This document shows positions 25,556 through 33,882 of a stretch of DNA of 64,000 nt, one piece after another. The notes beneath the pieces are model-generated. The model did not search any database, had not been told where the DNA came from, and was given only the letters and a program-made list of their open reading frames with translations. Source of the stretch: Dethiobacter alkaliphilus AHT 1 (lineage in GTDB: Bacteria; Bacillota; Dethiobacteria; Dethiobacterales; Dethiobacteraceae); contig NZ_ACJM01000004.1 in NCBI RefSeq assembly GCF_000174415.1, positions 1 through 64,000 on the forward strand, given 5' to 3'. Position 1 is the first letter of the stretch; every line of letters starts with the position of its first letter. A program made the translations under genes and the position numbers.

Positions 25556-27352
25556 TTATTCGATGCCCAGCACAGCCATAAATGCTTCCTGGGGAATTTC
25601 CACATTCCCCACCTGTTTCATGCGCTTCTTCCCTGCTTTCTGTTTCTCCAGCAGCTTACGCTTACGGCTGATATCGCCGCCGTAACATTTATCCAAAACA
25701 TTTTTGCGCATGGCCCGGATACTTTCCCGGGCAATGATTTTGTTGCCGATGGCGGCCTGGATGGGCACCTCAAACATCTGCTTGGGGATAATTTCCCGCA
25801 GTTTGCCGGTTAATTCCCGTCCCCGCTGATAAGCCCGGTCCTCATGGGCAATAAAAGACAGGGCATCCACCGTTTCGCCGTTAATCAGCACATCCACTTT
25901 AACCAGTTTGGACTGGCGATAACCAAGAAGCTCATAATCAAAGGAAGCGTAGCCGCGGGTGCGGGATTTTAATAAGTCAAAGAAGTCAAAAACAATTTCT
26001 GAGAGGGGTAACTCATACGTTAACAGGACGCGGCTGGTATCCAGATACTCCATATTCATAAAGTTGCCCCGCTTTTCCTGGCAGAGCTCCATCACAGCGC
26101 CCACATATTCGCTGGGGACAATAACCCGGGCGGAAACGTAGGGCTCCTCAATGAAAGCGATATCCTGGTTCTTAGGCATCCTTGCCGGATTATCAATGCT
26201 TAAGGTCTCCCCGGTGTGCATATTCACCTGGTAAACCACGTTTGGTGCGGTGGTAATCAGGGACAGTTTATATTCCCGCTCCAACCGCTCCTGGATAATT
26301 TCCATGTGCAAAAGTCCCAAAAACCCGCAGCGAAAGCCAAAGCCCAGCGCTTCGGAGGTTTCCGGTTCGTACTTCAGCGCCGCATCGTTTAAGTTCAACT
26401 TGTCCAGGGCATCCCGCAGATCTTCGTATTCACCGCTGTCCACCGGATACAACCCGCAATACACCATGGGGTTTGCACGCCGGTAGCCGGGCAGAGGGGC
26501 TTCTGCAGGCCGGTCGGCGGAAGTTATGGTATCGCCCACCTGAGTGTCTTTAACATTTTTTACTCCTGCCACAAGATACCCCACCTCGCCGGCGGCCAAA
26601 GCGGATGCTTTGGTCATTTGGGGCTGGAATGTACCTATTTCCGATACTTCAAAGACTTTGTCGTTGGCCATCATCTTAATTTTCATCCGGTCTTTAATCC
26701 GGCCTTCCATCACGCGGATATAGGCCACCGCCCCACGATAAGAGTCATAATGGGAATCGAAAATCAACGCGCGCAGCGGCTCATCCTCTTCTACGGTGGG
26801 CGGAGGAATCTGTTGGACCACCGCTTCCAGCACGTCTTCGATGCCCATACCGGCCTTGGCCGATACCAGCACCGCTTCATCCCCGGGAATTCCGATAACA
26901 TCTTCCAGTTCCCGTTTTACTTTTTCCACATCGGCACTGGGTAAGTCAATTTTATTAATAACCGGGATAATTTCCAGGTCATTCTCCAGGGCCAGGTAGA
27001 CGTTGGCCAAAGTCTGGGCCTCAATCCCCTGCGCTGCATCCACCACCAACAGCGCTCCTTCACAGGCCGCCAAACTGCGGGAAACCTCATAGGTAAAATC
27101 CACATGGCCGGGAGTATCAATAAGGTTTAAGGTATACTCCTGACCGTCCTTGGCCTGGTAACGTAATCGTACCGCCTGCAGTTTAATGGTTATTCCCCGC
27201 TCCCGCTCCAGATCCATTTGGTCCAGAACCTGATCAGCCATCTCCCGCTGTGTCAGAGCGCCGGTATATTCCAGTAGCCTGTCGGCCAGAGTGGATTTGC
27301 CATGGTCAATATGGGCAATAATACTAAAATTACGAATATGGCTTCGCTGCAT
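25556..27352 (-). CDS. lepA: Elongation factor 4 (LepA)
   Basis: 598 residues from ATG 27352, which has AGGAGG six bases upstream; an ATG two codons earlier abuts the AGGAGG. GTPase motifs are AHIDHGKST (G1), RGITI (G2), DTPGHVDF (G3) and NKIDLP (G4). The C-terminal LepA-specific domain ends in [17 protein letters not shown]. It binds the ribosome and affects elongation or assembly. No terminator separates it from spoIIP and the small gene upstream. Confidence 0.97.
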   Translation of the reverse strand: MQRSHIRNFSIIAHIDHGKSTLADRLLEYTGALTQREMADQVLDQMDLERERGITIKLQAVRLRYQAKDGQEYTLNLIDTPGHVDFTYEVSRSLAACEGALLVVDAAQGIEAQTLANVYLALENDLEIIPVINKIDLPSADVEKVKRELEDVIGIPGDEAVLVSAKAGMGIEDVLEAVVQQIPPPTVEEDEPLRALIFDSHYDSYRGAVAYIRVMEGRIKDRMKIKMMANDKVFEVSEIGTFQPQMTKASALAAGEVGYLVAGVKNVKDTQVGDTITSADRPAEAPLPGYRRANPMVYCGLYPVDSGEYEDLRDALDKLNLNDAALKYEPETSEALGFGFRCGFLGLLHMEIIQERLEREYKLSLITTAPNVVYQVNMHTGETLSIDNPARMPKNQDIAFIEEPYVSARVIVPSEYVGAVMELCQEKRGNFMNMEYLDTSRVLLTYELPLSEIVFDFFDLLKSRTRGYASFDYELLGYRQSKLVKVDVLINGETVDALSFIAHEDRAYQRGRELTGKLREIIPKQMFEVPIQAAIGNKIIARESIRAMRKNVLDKCYGGDISRKRKLLEKQKAGKKRMKQVGNVEIPQEAFMAVLGIE

Positions 27353-27491
27353 TGTCATCCTCCTGTCGGTCTCCCAAGCAGATATAAATCGCTATCTTTG
27401 AGTGATCCATTAAGTTTTAATTATATCATCAGAGGCTAACGTAGACAAGAAAATGTGACCGGGAAGATTTGCGGCAATGCAAGCAGGACTT

Positions 27492-27701
27492 TTATTGACC
27501 CAAGGGCAGCTGCCAGGTTCGGCCGGCAAAAATCAGTACCCAGGAATCATCTTCACCGCGCTTAAGGTGCAAAGCTCCCGGAGTTTCCTGCCTGCCGCTG
27601 ACTTCCTGCAGGCCCCTTTCGGTAATATACAGCCCGGCGGTAAACAGCAGAGCTGCAAACAAAAAAATAAGCAAGACGGAAAATACCGTTTGCTTTTTCA
27701 T
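27492..27701 (-). CDS. Small membrane protein, possibly YqxA-like
   Basis: 69 residues from ATG 27701 with GAGGAAT upstream. One N-terminal membrane helix (about 5-24) is followed by a short outer domain (ending DSWVLIFAGRTWQLPLGQ). In B. subtilis the gene between spoIIP and lepA is yqxA (DUF3679), also a small single-helix membrane protein; position and plan agree, sequence similarity is too short to judge. Function unknown. Confidence 0.55.
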   Translation of the reverse strand: MKKQTVFSVLLIFLFAALLFTAGLYITERGLQEVSGRQETPGALHLKRGEDDSWVLIFAGRTWQLPLGQ

Positions 27702-27767
27702 AATTATTCCTCCCTGCATCTTCATTAACGGTTATTATCCCGTGATGAGGTAGGCTTTATGCAGTTA

Positions 27768-28838
27768 TCAGTTGCCGGAGTTATATAGTTCCGCCAGGGC
27801 ACGGGCCAGGTACGGCAAGGCACGCCGTGCTTCCTCCAGCGAGTTCTCGTGTCCTCCCACTTCTATTAACAGGGAACCGGGATGAACGTGTTGGTTGTAT
27901 ACCAGCGGGCGCTCCCTTACGCCCCGGGAAATGCCGGGTACCATTTCCTCCAGTTGTTTATGCAAAAACTGCGCTTTTCTGTTGTTTTCCTGCCATTCGG
28001 GATGGCGTGAACCCACCACAAAAAGTATCCTGCCCACCGATTGCCCGTCAATCTCTGTGGTAGTTACATTTCTGGCCACTCCGTCCCGATGCAGGTCTAT
28101 AACTAAATCGGCATCGGGATTCTGCTCCAACAAATCTTTGATGGTTGGCAGCGCCCTTTCATATGATCCGGTGCGGGGGATGTCATGGATTTTATCATTA
28201 TGTATGACTGGAATATTATACTGGGAGCGCAGCAAGTCACCCAATTCGCTGCCCAACTGGGCAACGGTCTTTGTCAGGTCATCTGTGAAGGTCTTTCCGG
28301 AGGTAGGAACAAAAGATTCCGTGGTATGGACATGATAGATGATTACTTTGCCCTCACCGCTCAATGTCTGCCTGAGAGGAATAACGATTCTGGGCGTCTC
28401 CTCTTCTTCTGGGTCATTTTGCCTCATGGGCACATTATTAACCTGAGGCTGTTTTTCCAGCTCTGCATCCACCATGAAAGGAATCTGTGAAGAAATCAGG
28501 TTTTTGGGGTCGCTTAAGTCACTGAGCCGGGTTGTCTTCTTCTCCTCCACCACAGCACCGGACTCACCTTCGTTTTTCTGAGGCGGCGCCGGCTCAAAAC
28601 CGGGAATAACCTGGGCTAACATATGCAAATAAAGCGCCTGTGGCAAAGAACCTGTGATTTCTTCCTCTTCAGCAACTACAGTTGCCATGGCAGGCACCGC
28701 TACGGGCTGGGAAAAATACCGCACACCGGCTAGTACAAATAGTATGGCCAGTAATAGAAAAATCACTTTTTTGAACTTATACTGTTTTTGTTTACTCCGT
28801 TTTCTGCCGCGGACTCTGAAAAAGACACTTCTGGCCAC
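27768..28838 (-). CDS. spoIIP: Stage II sporulation protein P
   Basis: 356 residues from a GTG start with GGGAGGG upstream. One N-terminal membrane helix (about 25-45), a variable linker (to about 165), then the SpoIIP amidase/endopeptidase domain with IYHVHTTESF near 165-174 and VIDLHRDGV near 245, which hold the predicted zinc ligands. It degrades septal peptidoglycan with SpoIID and SpoIIM during engulfment. The gpr-spoIIP order is the same as in B. subtilis, and a sigma-E-like promoter precedes it. Confidence 0.93.
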   Translation of the reverse strand: MARSVFFRVRGRKRSKQKQYKFKKVIFLLLAILFVLAGVRYFSQPVAVPAMATVVAEEEEITGSLPQALYLHMLAQVIPGFEPAPPQKNEGESGAVVEEKKTTRLSDLSDPKNLISSQIPFMVDAELEKQPQVNNVPMRQNDPEEEETPRIVIPLRQTLSGEGKVIIYHVHTTESFVPTSGKTFTDDLTKTVAQLGSELGDLLRSQYNIPVIHNDKIHDIPRTGSYERALPTIKDLLEQNPDADLVIDLHRDGVARNVTTTEIDGQSVGRILFVVGSRHPEWQENNRKAQFLHKQLEEMVPGISRGVRERPLVYNQHVHPGSLLIEVGGHENSLEEARRALPYLARALAELYNSGN

Positions 28839-28894
28839 GGGAACTCCCTCCCTTTTCCTGCTGGCTGTTTAATAAATTTAAACCCCTATATATA

Positions 28895-28922
28895 ATGGTA
28901 TGTTAACAGGCAAAGCTTATGC
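28895..28922 (-). promoter_or_regulatory. Sigma-E-like promoter of spoIIP
   Basis: On the minus strand GCATAAG (28922-28916), a 13-bp spacer and CATACCAT (28902-28895) match the sigma-E pattern KMATATT-N13/14-CATACAHT in 5 of 7 and 7 of 8 positions. It ends 57 bp before the GTG of spoIIP, a mother-cell gene in known spore formers. Confidence 0.55.
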
Positions 28923-29097
28923 CTGAAATTTGTCAGCCATTTGTTGGAAATACAATAAAGTATATGTTCCAGATCAAAGAATATGCCTGGCAAGAAAGGC
29001 GCGCTCTTTCGGGTTCCTCAGCGCGCGCTTTTCACTACTGCCTACCTTAGCAGCTTCGCTATCTGCGAAGCGTTAAAATTTCCTGGCAGTGCTAAAG
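28923..29097. other. Gap between gpr and spoIIP with two extra hairpins
   Basis: Besides the gpr terminator this gap holds two inverted repeats: GCGCGCT/AGCGCGC around 29000-29027, and GCTTCGC/GCGAAGC at about 29053-29071. Neither has a long T tract, so they may be relics or back-up terminators. No open reading frame here looks real. Confidence 0.5.
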
Positions 29098-29131
29098 AAA
29101 ACGCAAAGGGCGTTTTGGCCCTTTGCGTTTT
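29098..29131 (-). terminator. Intrinsic terminator of gpr
   Basis: A 13-bp stem (29098-29110 with 29119-29131) with an 8-nt loop reads into TTTTCTTT on the minus strand. Its base overlaps the gpr stop codon. Confidence 0.85.
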
Positions 29132-30126
29132 TAGTGCAGATATTTACCTGTTTCTTCACTGCGGATGGCCGGATGCATGGCGGCGTTGATACCCCCAGCC
29201 AGCAACCTGGCTATATCCTCCACCAGCGTATCGATTTCCTTGGGAGTAACCATCAGGCGGCCGCCGTAGGGCTCCAGCACTTCTTGCATCACAGCCCGTT
29301 TATCTCCCTCGGCAATGCTTTGGATAACCGGGTAGATGGGCGAATCCTTGCCCGCCTCCTGCATAATGGCCTCCATCATGTGATCGGTGAGGTCATCGGC
29401 AATGGTAACGGCATCCACCACTGTGGGAATGCCCACCGCAATTACCGGAATTCCGATGGTTTCTTGCGAGATACCCATCCGTTTATTACCCACACCGGAG
29501 CCGGGGGTTATTCCGGTATCGGCAATCTGTACCGTGGTATGCAAGCGGCTTAAGTTCCGGGCTGCCAGGGCATCCACGGCAATCAGGGCATCGGGCTTTA
29601 CTTTCTCCACCAGGCCCTGGATAATTTCACTGGTTTCTACTCCGGTTATGCCCAGAACACCGGGAGCTATGGCTCCCACCGGGCGAAAACCCTCGCCCAG
29701 CGTTTCCGGCTGCAGCTCCAGGATATGGCGGGTTACCAGCAAATCTTTAACCACTCTGGGACCCAGCGCATCCGGAGTCACATTCCAGTTACCCAGTCCC
29801 ACCACCAAAACTGTTTGCTCCGGCCCCAAATCCAGCATAGACAACAATTCCTGGGTAAACTGGCGGGAAACCGTATCCTGCAGCTCAGTATTTTTTTGCC
29901 GCAGTCCCGGCGCTTCCAAAGTAATATAACGACCCTGCTTTTTTCCCATTTTCTCTTCCGCATCGGGGGTGGTGATATGAACCCTGGTTACAGTCATTTC
30001 ACCAATATCCTCAGTTTGTGTCTGCACACCGGGGATTTCTTCCTGCACCTCGCCCATCAGCATTTCACGGGCTTCAATGGCCAGATCGGTGCGGATATTA
30101 CGACGTTTTATATTAATTGCGGTCAT
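29131..30126 (-). CDS. gpr: Germination protease GPR
   Basis: 331 residues with AAGGAGGAG upstream. GPR degrades the small acid-soluble spore proteins at germination. The N-terminus has NIRTDLAIEARE, the zymogen auto-processing region. The core contains VGLGNWNVTPDALGPRVV near 112-129, the family signature, and DALAARNLSRL. It is an aspartic-type protease made in the forespore as an inactive precursor. Its presence implies SASP-containing endospores. Confidence 0.95.
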   Translation of the reverse strand: MTAINIKRRNIRTDLAIEAREMLMGEVQEEIPGVQTQTEDIGEMTVTRVHITTPDAEEKMGKKQGRYITLEAPGLRQKNTELQDTVSRQFTQELLSMLDLGPEQTVLVVGLGNWNVTPDALGPRVVKDLLVTRHILELQPETLGEGFRPVGAIAPGVLGITGVETSEIIQGLVEKVKPDALIAVDALAARNLSRLHTTVQIADTGITPGSGVGNKRMGISQETIGIPVIAVGIPTVVDAVTIADDLTDHMMEAIMQEAGKDSPIYPVIQSIAEGDKRAVMQEVLEPYGGRLMVTPKEIDTLVEDIARLLAGGINAAMHPAIRSEETGKYLH

Positions 30127-30144
30127 GGCGCTGCTCCTCCTTAA

Positions 30145-30186
30145 AAATTTCCCGGGCAGGAAAACGTTTCTCTGCCCGGGAAATTT
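30145..30186 (-). terminator. Intrinsic terminator before gpr
   Basis: A 15-bp perfect stem (30145-30159 with 30172-30186) ends the small membrane-protein gene upstream. The loop contains a second small inverted repeat, AAACGTTT. It lies only about 20 bp before the gpr start, so gpr must rely on read-through or an internal promoter within the short gap. Confidence 0.8.
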
Positions 30187-30199
30187 GCTAATTTACTTT

Positions 30200-30526
30200 T
30201 TACCTCAGTTCCGTGGGCACAAAAGCATCTATGATGCCAATGACCAAAGCGGCCAGGGCAGCACCGATGATGGTTACGCTCATACCGGGGACCACAAACT
30301 GAGACAGATAAATCACAATGGCGGAAACGACAAAACCGATAATGCCCCGGTTATGAGGAGAGATTTTTTTGCCAAACACACTCTCCACCACAAACCCCAA
30401 AACGGCAATCACCACAGCCGCCGCCAGCGCTGCCCCAAATCCCAGGGTGGCAAAGCCGGGCAGAAGGAAACTAACCAGCATCAGCACAATTGCGGAGACA
30501 ATAAAGCGAACAATTAAACCAATCAT
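30200..30526 (-). CDS. Phage-holin-4/YvlD-family small membrane protein
   Basis: 108 residues made of about four hydrophobic helices with many Gly and Ala, containing LLPGFATLGFGAALAAA and IIGFVVSAIVIYLSQFVVPG. The pattern fits the Phage_holin_4_2 / YvlD family, which despite its name is a chromosomal bacterial family of unclear function. The two halves look like an internal repeat. A single gene between rpsT and gpr, with its own terminator; nothing suggests a prophage. Confidence 0.7.
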   Translation of the reverse strand: MIGLIVRFIVSAIVLMLVSFLLPGFATLGFGAALAAAVVIAVLGFVVESVFGKKISPHNRGIIGFVVSAIVIYLSQFVVPGMSVTIIGAALAALVIGIIDAFVPTELR

Positions 30527-30666
30527 GTTCTCACCTCCAGTGTTAAATTTGCTGCTAATAGCTTAACCAAACGGCTTTTCACTATACATTTGCACTTTTA
30601 GTTGCATTTTCAAGAAACACATGGTAAAATTGTTGTGTCCTCAAGCAAGATGAAGGAGGTGAACGC

Positions 30667-30948
30667 ATGCCCAACACAAAACAGGCCTTAAAACGCATGA
30701 GAGTAACCGCGAGACGGACGGCGCGCAACCGACATGTGAAAAGTTCGGTTAAAACTGCCGTACGCCGTTTCGGCGACACACTGGATCAGGGTGACCTGAA
30801 TACAGCCAGTGATAAATTGCAAGCTGCCGTAAAAAACATCGATAAAGCTGTCAGCAAAGGGGTCGTGCACAAAAACGCCGCTGCACGGAAGAAATCCCGT
30901 CTGGCAAAGCGCTTAAACAAAGCTCAAGCTCAAGTAGCAGCTGAGTAA
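30667..30948 (+). CDS. rpsT: 30S ribosomal protein S20
   Basis: 93 residues with AAGGAGG 8 nt upstream. Lys/Arg/Ala-rich helical bundle protein with NTKQALKRMRV, KTAVRRF and the C-terminal HKNAAARKKSRLAKRLN signature. Binds 16S rRNA early in assembly. It lies opposite to holA and gpr, as in B. subtilis, and is monocistronic. Confidence 0.97.
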   Translation: MPNTKQALKRMRVTARRTARNRHVKSSVKTAVRRFGDTLDQGDLNTASDKLQAAVKNIDKAVSKGVVHKNAAARKKSRLAKRLNKAQAQVAAE

Positions 30949-30964
30949 TCTACCTATTACAGAG

Positions 30965-30986
30965 AGCCCGGACAATCCGGGTTTTT
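30965..30986 (+). terminator. Intrinsic terminator of rpsT
   Basis: A stem of CCCGGA/TCCGGG, extended by two outer pairs, is followed by TTTTTTGTT on the plus strand, 16 bp after the rpsT stop. Confidence 0.85.
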
Positions 30987-31029
30987 TGTTATTTTATTTG
31001 TTGTTTAGTTTGGGATCTGACCCAAGAAA

Positions 31030-31060
31030 AAGCCCGGGAACGTGTGTCGTTCCCGGGCTT
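31030..31060 (-). terminator. Intrinsic terminator of holA
   Basis: A 13-bp perfect stem (31030-31042 with 31048-31060) is followed by TTTCTT on the minus strand. It starts 10 bp beyond the holA stop codon. Confidence 0.85.
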
Positions 31061-31069
31061 GATTATTTC

Positions 31070-32107
31070 TCAGGCGCTTTTTTCTCCCAACGCCACCACC
31101 AGCGTTTCCAATGCCAGAACCTGATCTATTTTACCGCGCTTAATATCCAAATCCGTTTGTAATAACAGCTCCACCGCACGACCCAGCTGGGCATCACTTG
31201 CTTTGTAAGCCTGGGCCACCAGCTTCTCCGCCGCATAGGGATGTATCCCCAGCCGTGCCGACAACTCGTCTGCACGACAACCGTTATTTAATAGTTCATG
31301 GGCACTGCCCAGCAGGCGAAACTGCCGTACCAGCATGGCCAGGATACGCAGCGGCGGCTCGCCCGCACCCAACAAGTCCTTTAACAAGAAGAGCGCTTTG
31401 GGTGCGCGGCCATAGACCACCGCATCCGTCAGCGCAAAAATATCTCCCTGTATAGAGCGGGAGGTGGCAAGCATTACAGTGCTTTCATCCAGCTCCTGCC
31501 TGTCATCCCCAAGGTAGGTGGCCAGCTTATCAACCTCATTGGCCAGGCGGCGCAAATCACGCCCCACCCGTTCCACCAGTAAATTTAATGTATGACTGGA
31601 AGCAGTTTTGCCAACCGAGGCTACCCTTTTGCGCAGCCAGTCTGCCAGCGCTGCTCCTTTTAGGGGCTCAAAAACAAATACTCCGCCGGAAGCTGCCAAC
31701 TCCTTGGCAGCTTTGGTGGTTTTCATAAAGTCCCGGGCACAAAACACCACACAGGAAGCGGCATCCCGTCGGGCCAAATAGGCCTGCAGTTTGGCCAGAT
31801 CTTCTTTGCTGCCTGCTCCTTTGGCAAAATAGGGCGCATCAGCCACCGTCACCATGCGGCTGTCGCCAAAGAGGGAAACTGTATCCACCATATCCAGCAC
31901 GTCGCCCAGGGCATACTGGGGACCTTCTATTCTGGAATAATCGGTGGACACTGCCGCTTTAGCCTCCATCAGGCCATAAACCGCTGCCACCGCATCCTGC
32001 ATCAGAAAATCCTCACTGCCTGTAAATATGTATACAGGGTGCAGCGTACCGGCTTCAAGCTCACGTTTTAAGCGCAGGTAATCCGGTTCTTTGCCATACT
32101 TTTTCAT
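31070..32107 (-). CDS. holA: DNA polymerase III subunit delta
   Basis: 345 residues. Clamp-loader delta subunit with an AAA+-like fold; recognisable stretches are PVYIFTGSEDFLMQDAV near 22-38, VTVADAPYF and DLRRLANEVDKLATYLG near 180-196. It opens the beta clamp. In B. subtilis (yqeN) it directly follows comEC; here an 11-kb alpha-glucan gene block separates the two. The gap of about 77 bp to the upstream GH57 gene shows no terminator. Confidence 0.92.
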   Translation of the reverse strand: MKKYGKEPDYLRLKRELEAGTLHPVYIFTGSEDFLMQDAVAAVYGLMEAKAAVSTDYSRIEGPQYALGDVLDMVDTVSLFGDSRMVTVADAPYFAKGAGSKEDLAKLQAYLARRDAASCVVFCARDFMKTTKAAKELAASGGVFVFEPLKGAALADWLRKRVASVGKTASSHTLNLLVERVGRDLRRLANEVDKLATYLGDDRQELDESTVMLATSRSIQGDIFALTDAVVYGRAPKALFLLKDLLGAGEPPLRILAMLVRQFRLLGSAHELLNNGCRADELSARLGIHPYAAEKLVAQAYKASDAQLGRAVELLLQTDLDIKRGKIDQVLALETLVVALGEKSA

Positions 32108-32184
32108 TGCTTTCCTCCGTAGGTGTCAGTGATGTACATATTATTTCCACACCTTACGGACAATTCCTGCCGCTATTTGCAAGT

Positions 32185-33882
32185 TCAGTTTTTCGCCTGT
32201 ACCATGGCGGTGGGACCGGCCAACGGATTGTCCACCCAGGCCGCTTCACCATGCTGTGGCCGGATTACCGGCTCATCCAGATATGGCGGATTGGCCACAC
32301 CGCATTCCCGGTAGGCATTGGCCAGGTGCTTACGAAACAGCGCTTCAAAAGGCGCAGCCAGATAGTAGGGCATGCTGTCAACCCACCAGGTATAATCACT
32401 GCCCTCGGCAATAAGCAGGTTCTCTTTGGCCCGCATCAACCTTTCAGGGGAGATGGTACCCCGCACCCGCTCCAGCATCTGCCGGGCATCAAGCAGCATT
32501 TGCCAGAGCCGGTTTTTGCTTTCGCTGCCAATCCAGCGGGTCACGCTGTGATCCACCCAGGAACCGCTGTGCAAATTCTCCAAGTGCCGCCCAGGCGGAT
32601 GCTCCTGCAAAAACTCGGAAACAGTCACGGTACGCAGGAGCGTATCCTGCGACAGGCGGCTATAAAGTTTATGTAAAAACTCCTGCTTGTCGCCGGGATA
32701 CCATTCCCAGGCATTTTCCCCGTCCAAAGCCAGGGTGACCAGGTGAGGCCCCTGGCAGTTGGCTACGCTTTCCCGGATTTTATGGAAACGATGAATTAAG
32801 TCATCCACGGCATGATCCATGCTCATCTGATGATAGACAAAACCAATGCGGTCGGAAAGATGATGATCTCTGAAGATAACCGCAATTTCACGACCCTGTA
32901 CCTGTGCAAGGTAGGGCCTATACAATTCATCGGCGTTTAAAACGTGGCCAAAACCGTCCCGGTAGATTTCACAGTTTAATGACCTGGCCAGAATATCTTC
33001 ATCGGTAATGGTCCAGTCAAACCCGTGATCGGCAAACATGGCCAGCGCCTCCGGGCTCACAGCCTGTTCCGGCGGCCAGATACCGCTGGGCGTGCCGTCA
33101 AAATAGCGGCGGTACTGGTTAACAGCCCGCACCGTTTGTTCCGCGGCGTCTTCAGGATAACTGAAGGTAGACGGCAGATGCAGCCCCGGTGTTGCCCGCA
33201 GCGCACTGGTGCTGTCGATTAACAAAGGAACAATGGGATGGTAAAAAGGCGTAGTAATCAGCTCAATCTGGCCGCTTTGTGCCAGCTCTTTATGCACCGG
33301 TACCACCTGCCGGATTATATCCCATTGCTTTTTTAGCACCAGCGCTTTATCTTCTTCGCTAAAGGACTGACCTTTTTGCTGCAGAGCGGATAATTCCTCA
33401 TCCTTTTGGCGCACTTCCGGGTCAATCCAGGCCAGGTTGAACCAGACCTGTAAATCCAGATAATCCTGGTCGGTAAAACGGGCCAGGGCAGCTTCCACCG
33501 ATTCCGGCTCCTTGCAGCGCCCCTGTTTGGATAATAGCTGACTATAGCGGGGCCAGCAGCCGATTACCCGCTCCCAGTGGATATCAAAGTAATGAGAAAG
33601 CAGAAAGCGCTTTTCCTCCGCTGAGAGCTCTTCCACCGGCTTCATTACCCGCAGGTAATAATCATCGGCTCCTTCCAGATAATCGTCCAGCTGCGCCACC
33701 AATGACGGGGTCAGGTTAAATGTCTGCCTGATTTGCGGGTACTCCCGCAGAATTGCGGCCATCTGATAATAATCCTTGGTGGCATGCAGCCGTACCCAGG
33801 GCATGATGTACTCTTTTTTCATGGTGTCCAGATAATACGGTTGGTGCTGGTTCCAGACAAAGGCAATATACAATGGTTTCAC
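32185..33882 (-). CDS. GH57 glycoside hydrolase (amylase/amylopullulanase-like)
   Basis: 565 residues from a GTG start with AAGGAGG upstream. The family starts with FVWNQHQPYY (conserved region 1). The nucleophile Glu is in GIWPPEQA near residue 271, and the acid/base Asp in ALDGENAWEW near 384. These match the alpha-amylase/amylopullulanase branch of GH57. No signal peptide is present, so it acts on intracellular alpha-glucan. Its first codon overlaps the stop of the preceding GH57 gene, so the two are coupled. Confidence 0.85.
   Translation of the reverse strand: MKPLYIAFVWNQHQPYYLDTMKKEYIMPWVRLHATKDYYQMAAILREYPQIRQTFNLTPSLVAQLDDYLEGADDYYLRVMKPVEELSAEEKRFLLSHYFDIHWERVIGCWPRYSQLLSKQGRCKEPESVEAALARFTDQDYLDLQVWFNLAWIDPEVRQKDEELSALQQKGQSFSEEDKALVLKKQWDIIRQVVPVHKELAQSGQIELITTPFYHPIVPLLIDSTSALRATPGLHLPSTFSYPEDAAEQTVRAVNQYRRYFDGTPSGIWPPEQAVSPEALAMFADHGFDWTITDEDILARSLNCEIYRDGFGHVLNADELYRPYLAQVQGREIAVIFRDHHLSDRIGFVYHQMSMDHAVDDLIHRFHKIRESVANCQGPHLVTLALDGENAWEWYPGDKQEFLHKLYSRLSQDTLLRTVTVSEFLQEHPPGRHLENLHSGSWVDHSVTRWIGSESKNRLWQMLLDARQMLERVRGTISPERLMRAKENLLIAEGSDYTWWVDSMPYYLAAPFEALFRKHLANAYRECGVANPPYLDEPVIRPQHGEAAWVDNPLAGPTAMVQAKN

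Noticed and set aside
30200-30526. Prophage remnant indicated by a holin-like gene
   Set aside because: The family is chromosomal in most bacteria, and no other phage gene, integrase or att-like repeat is near.
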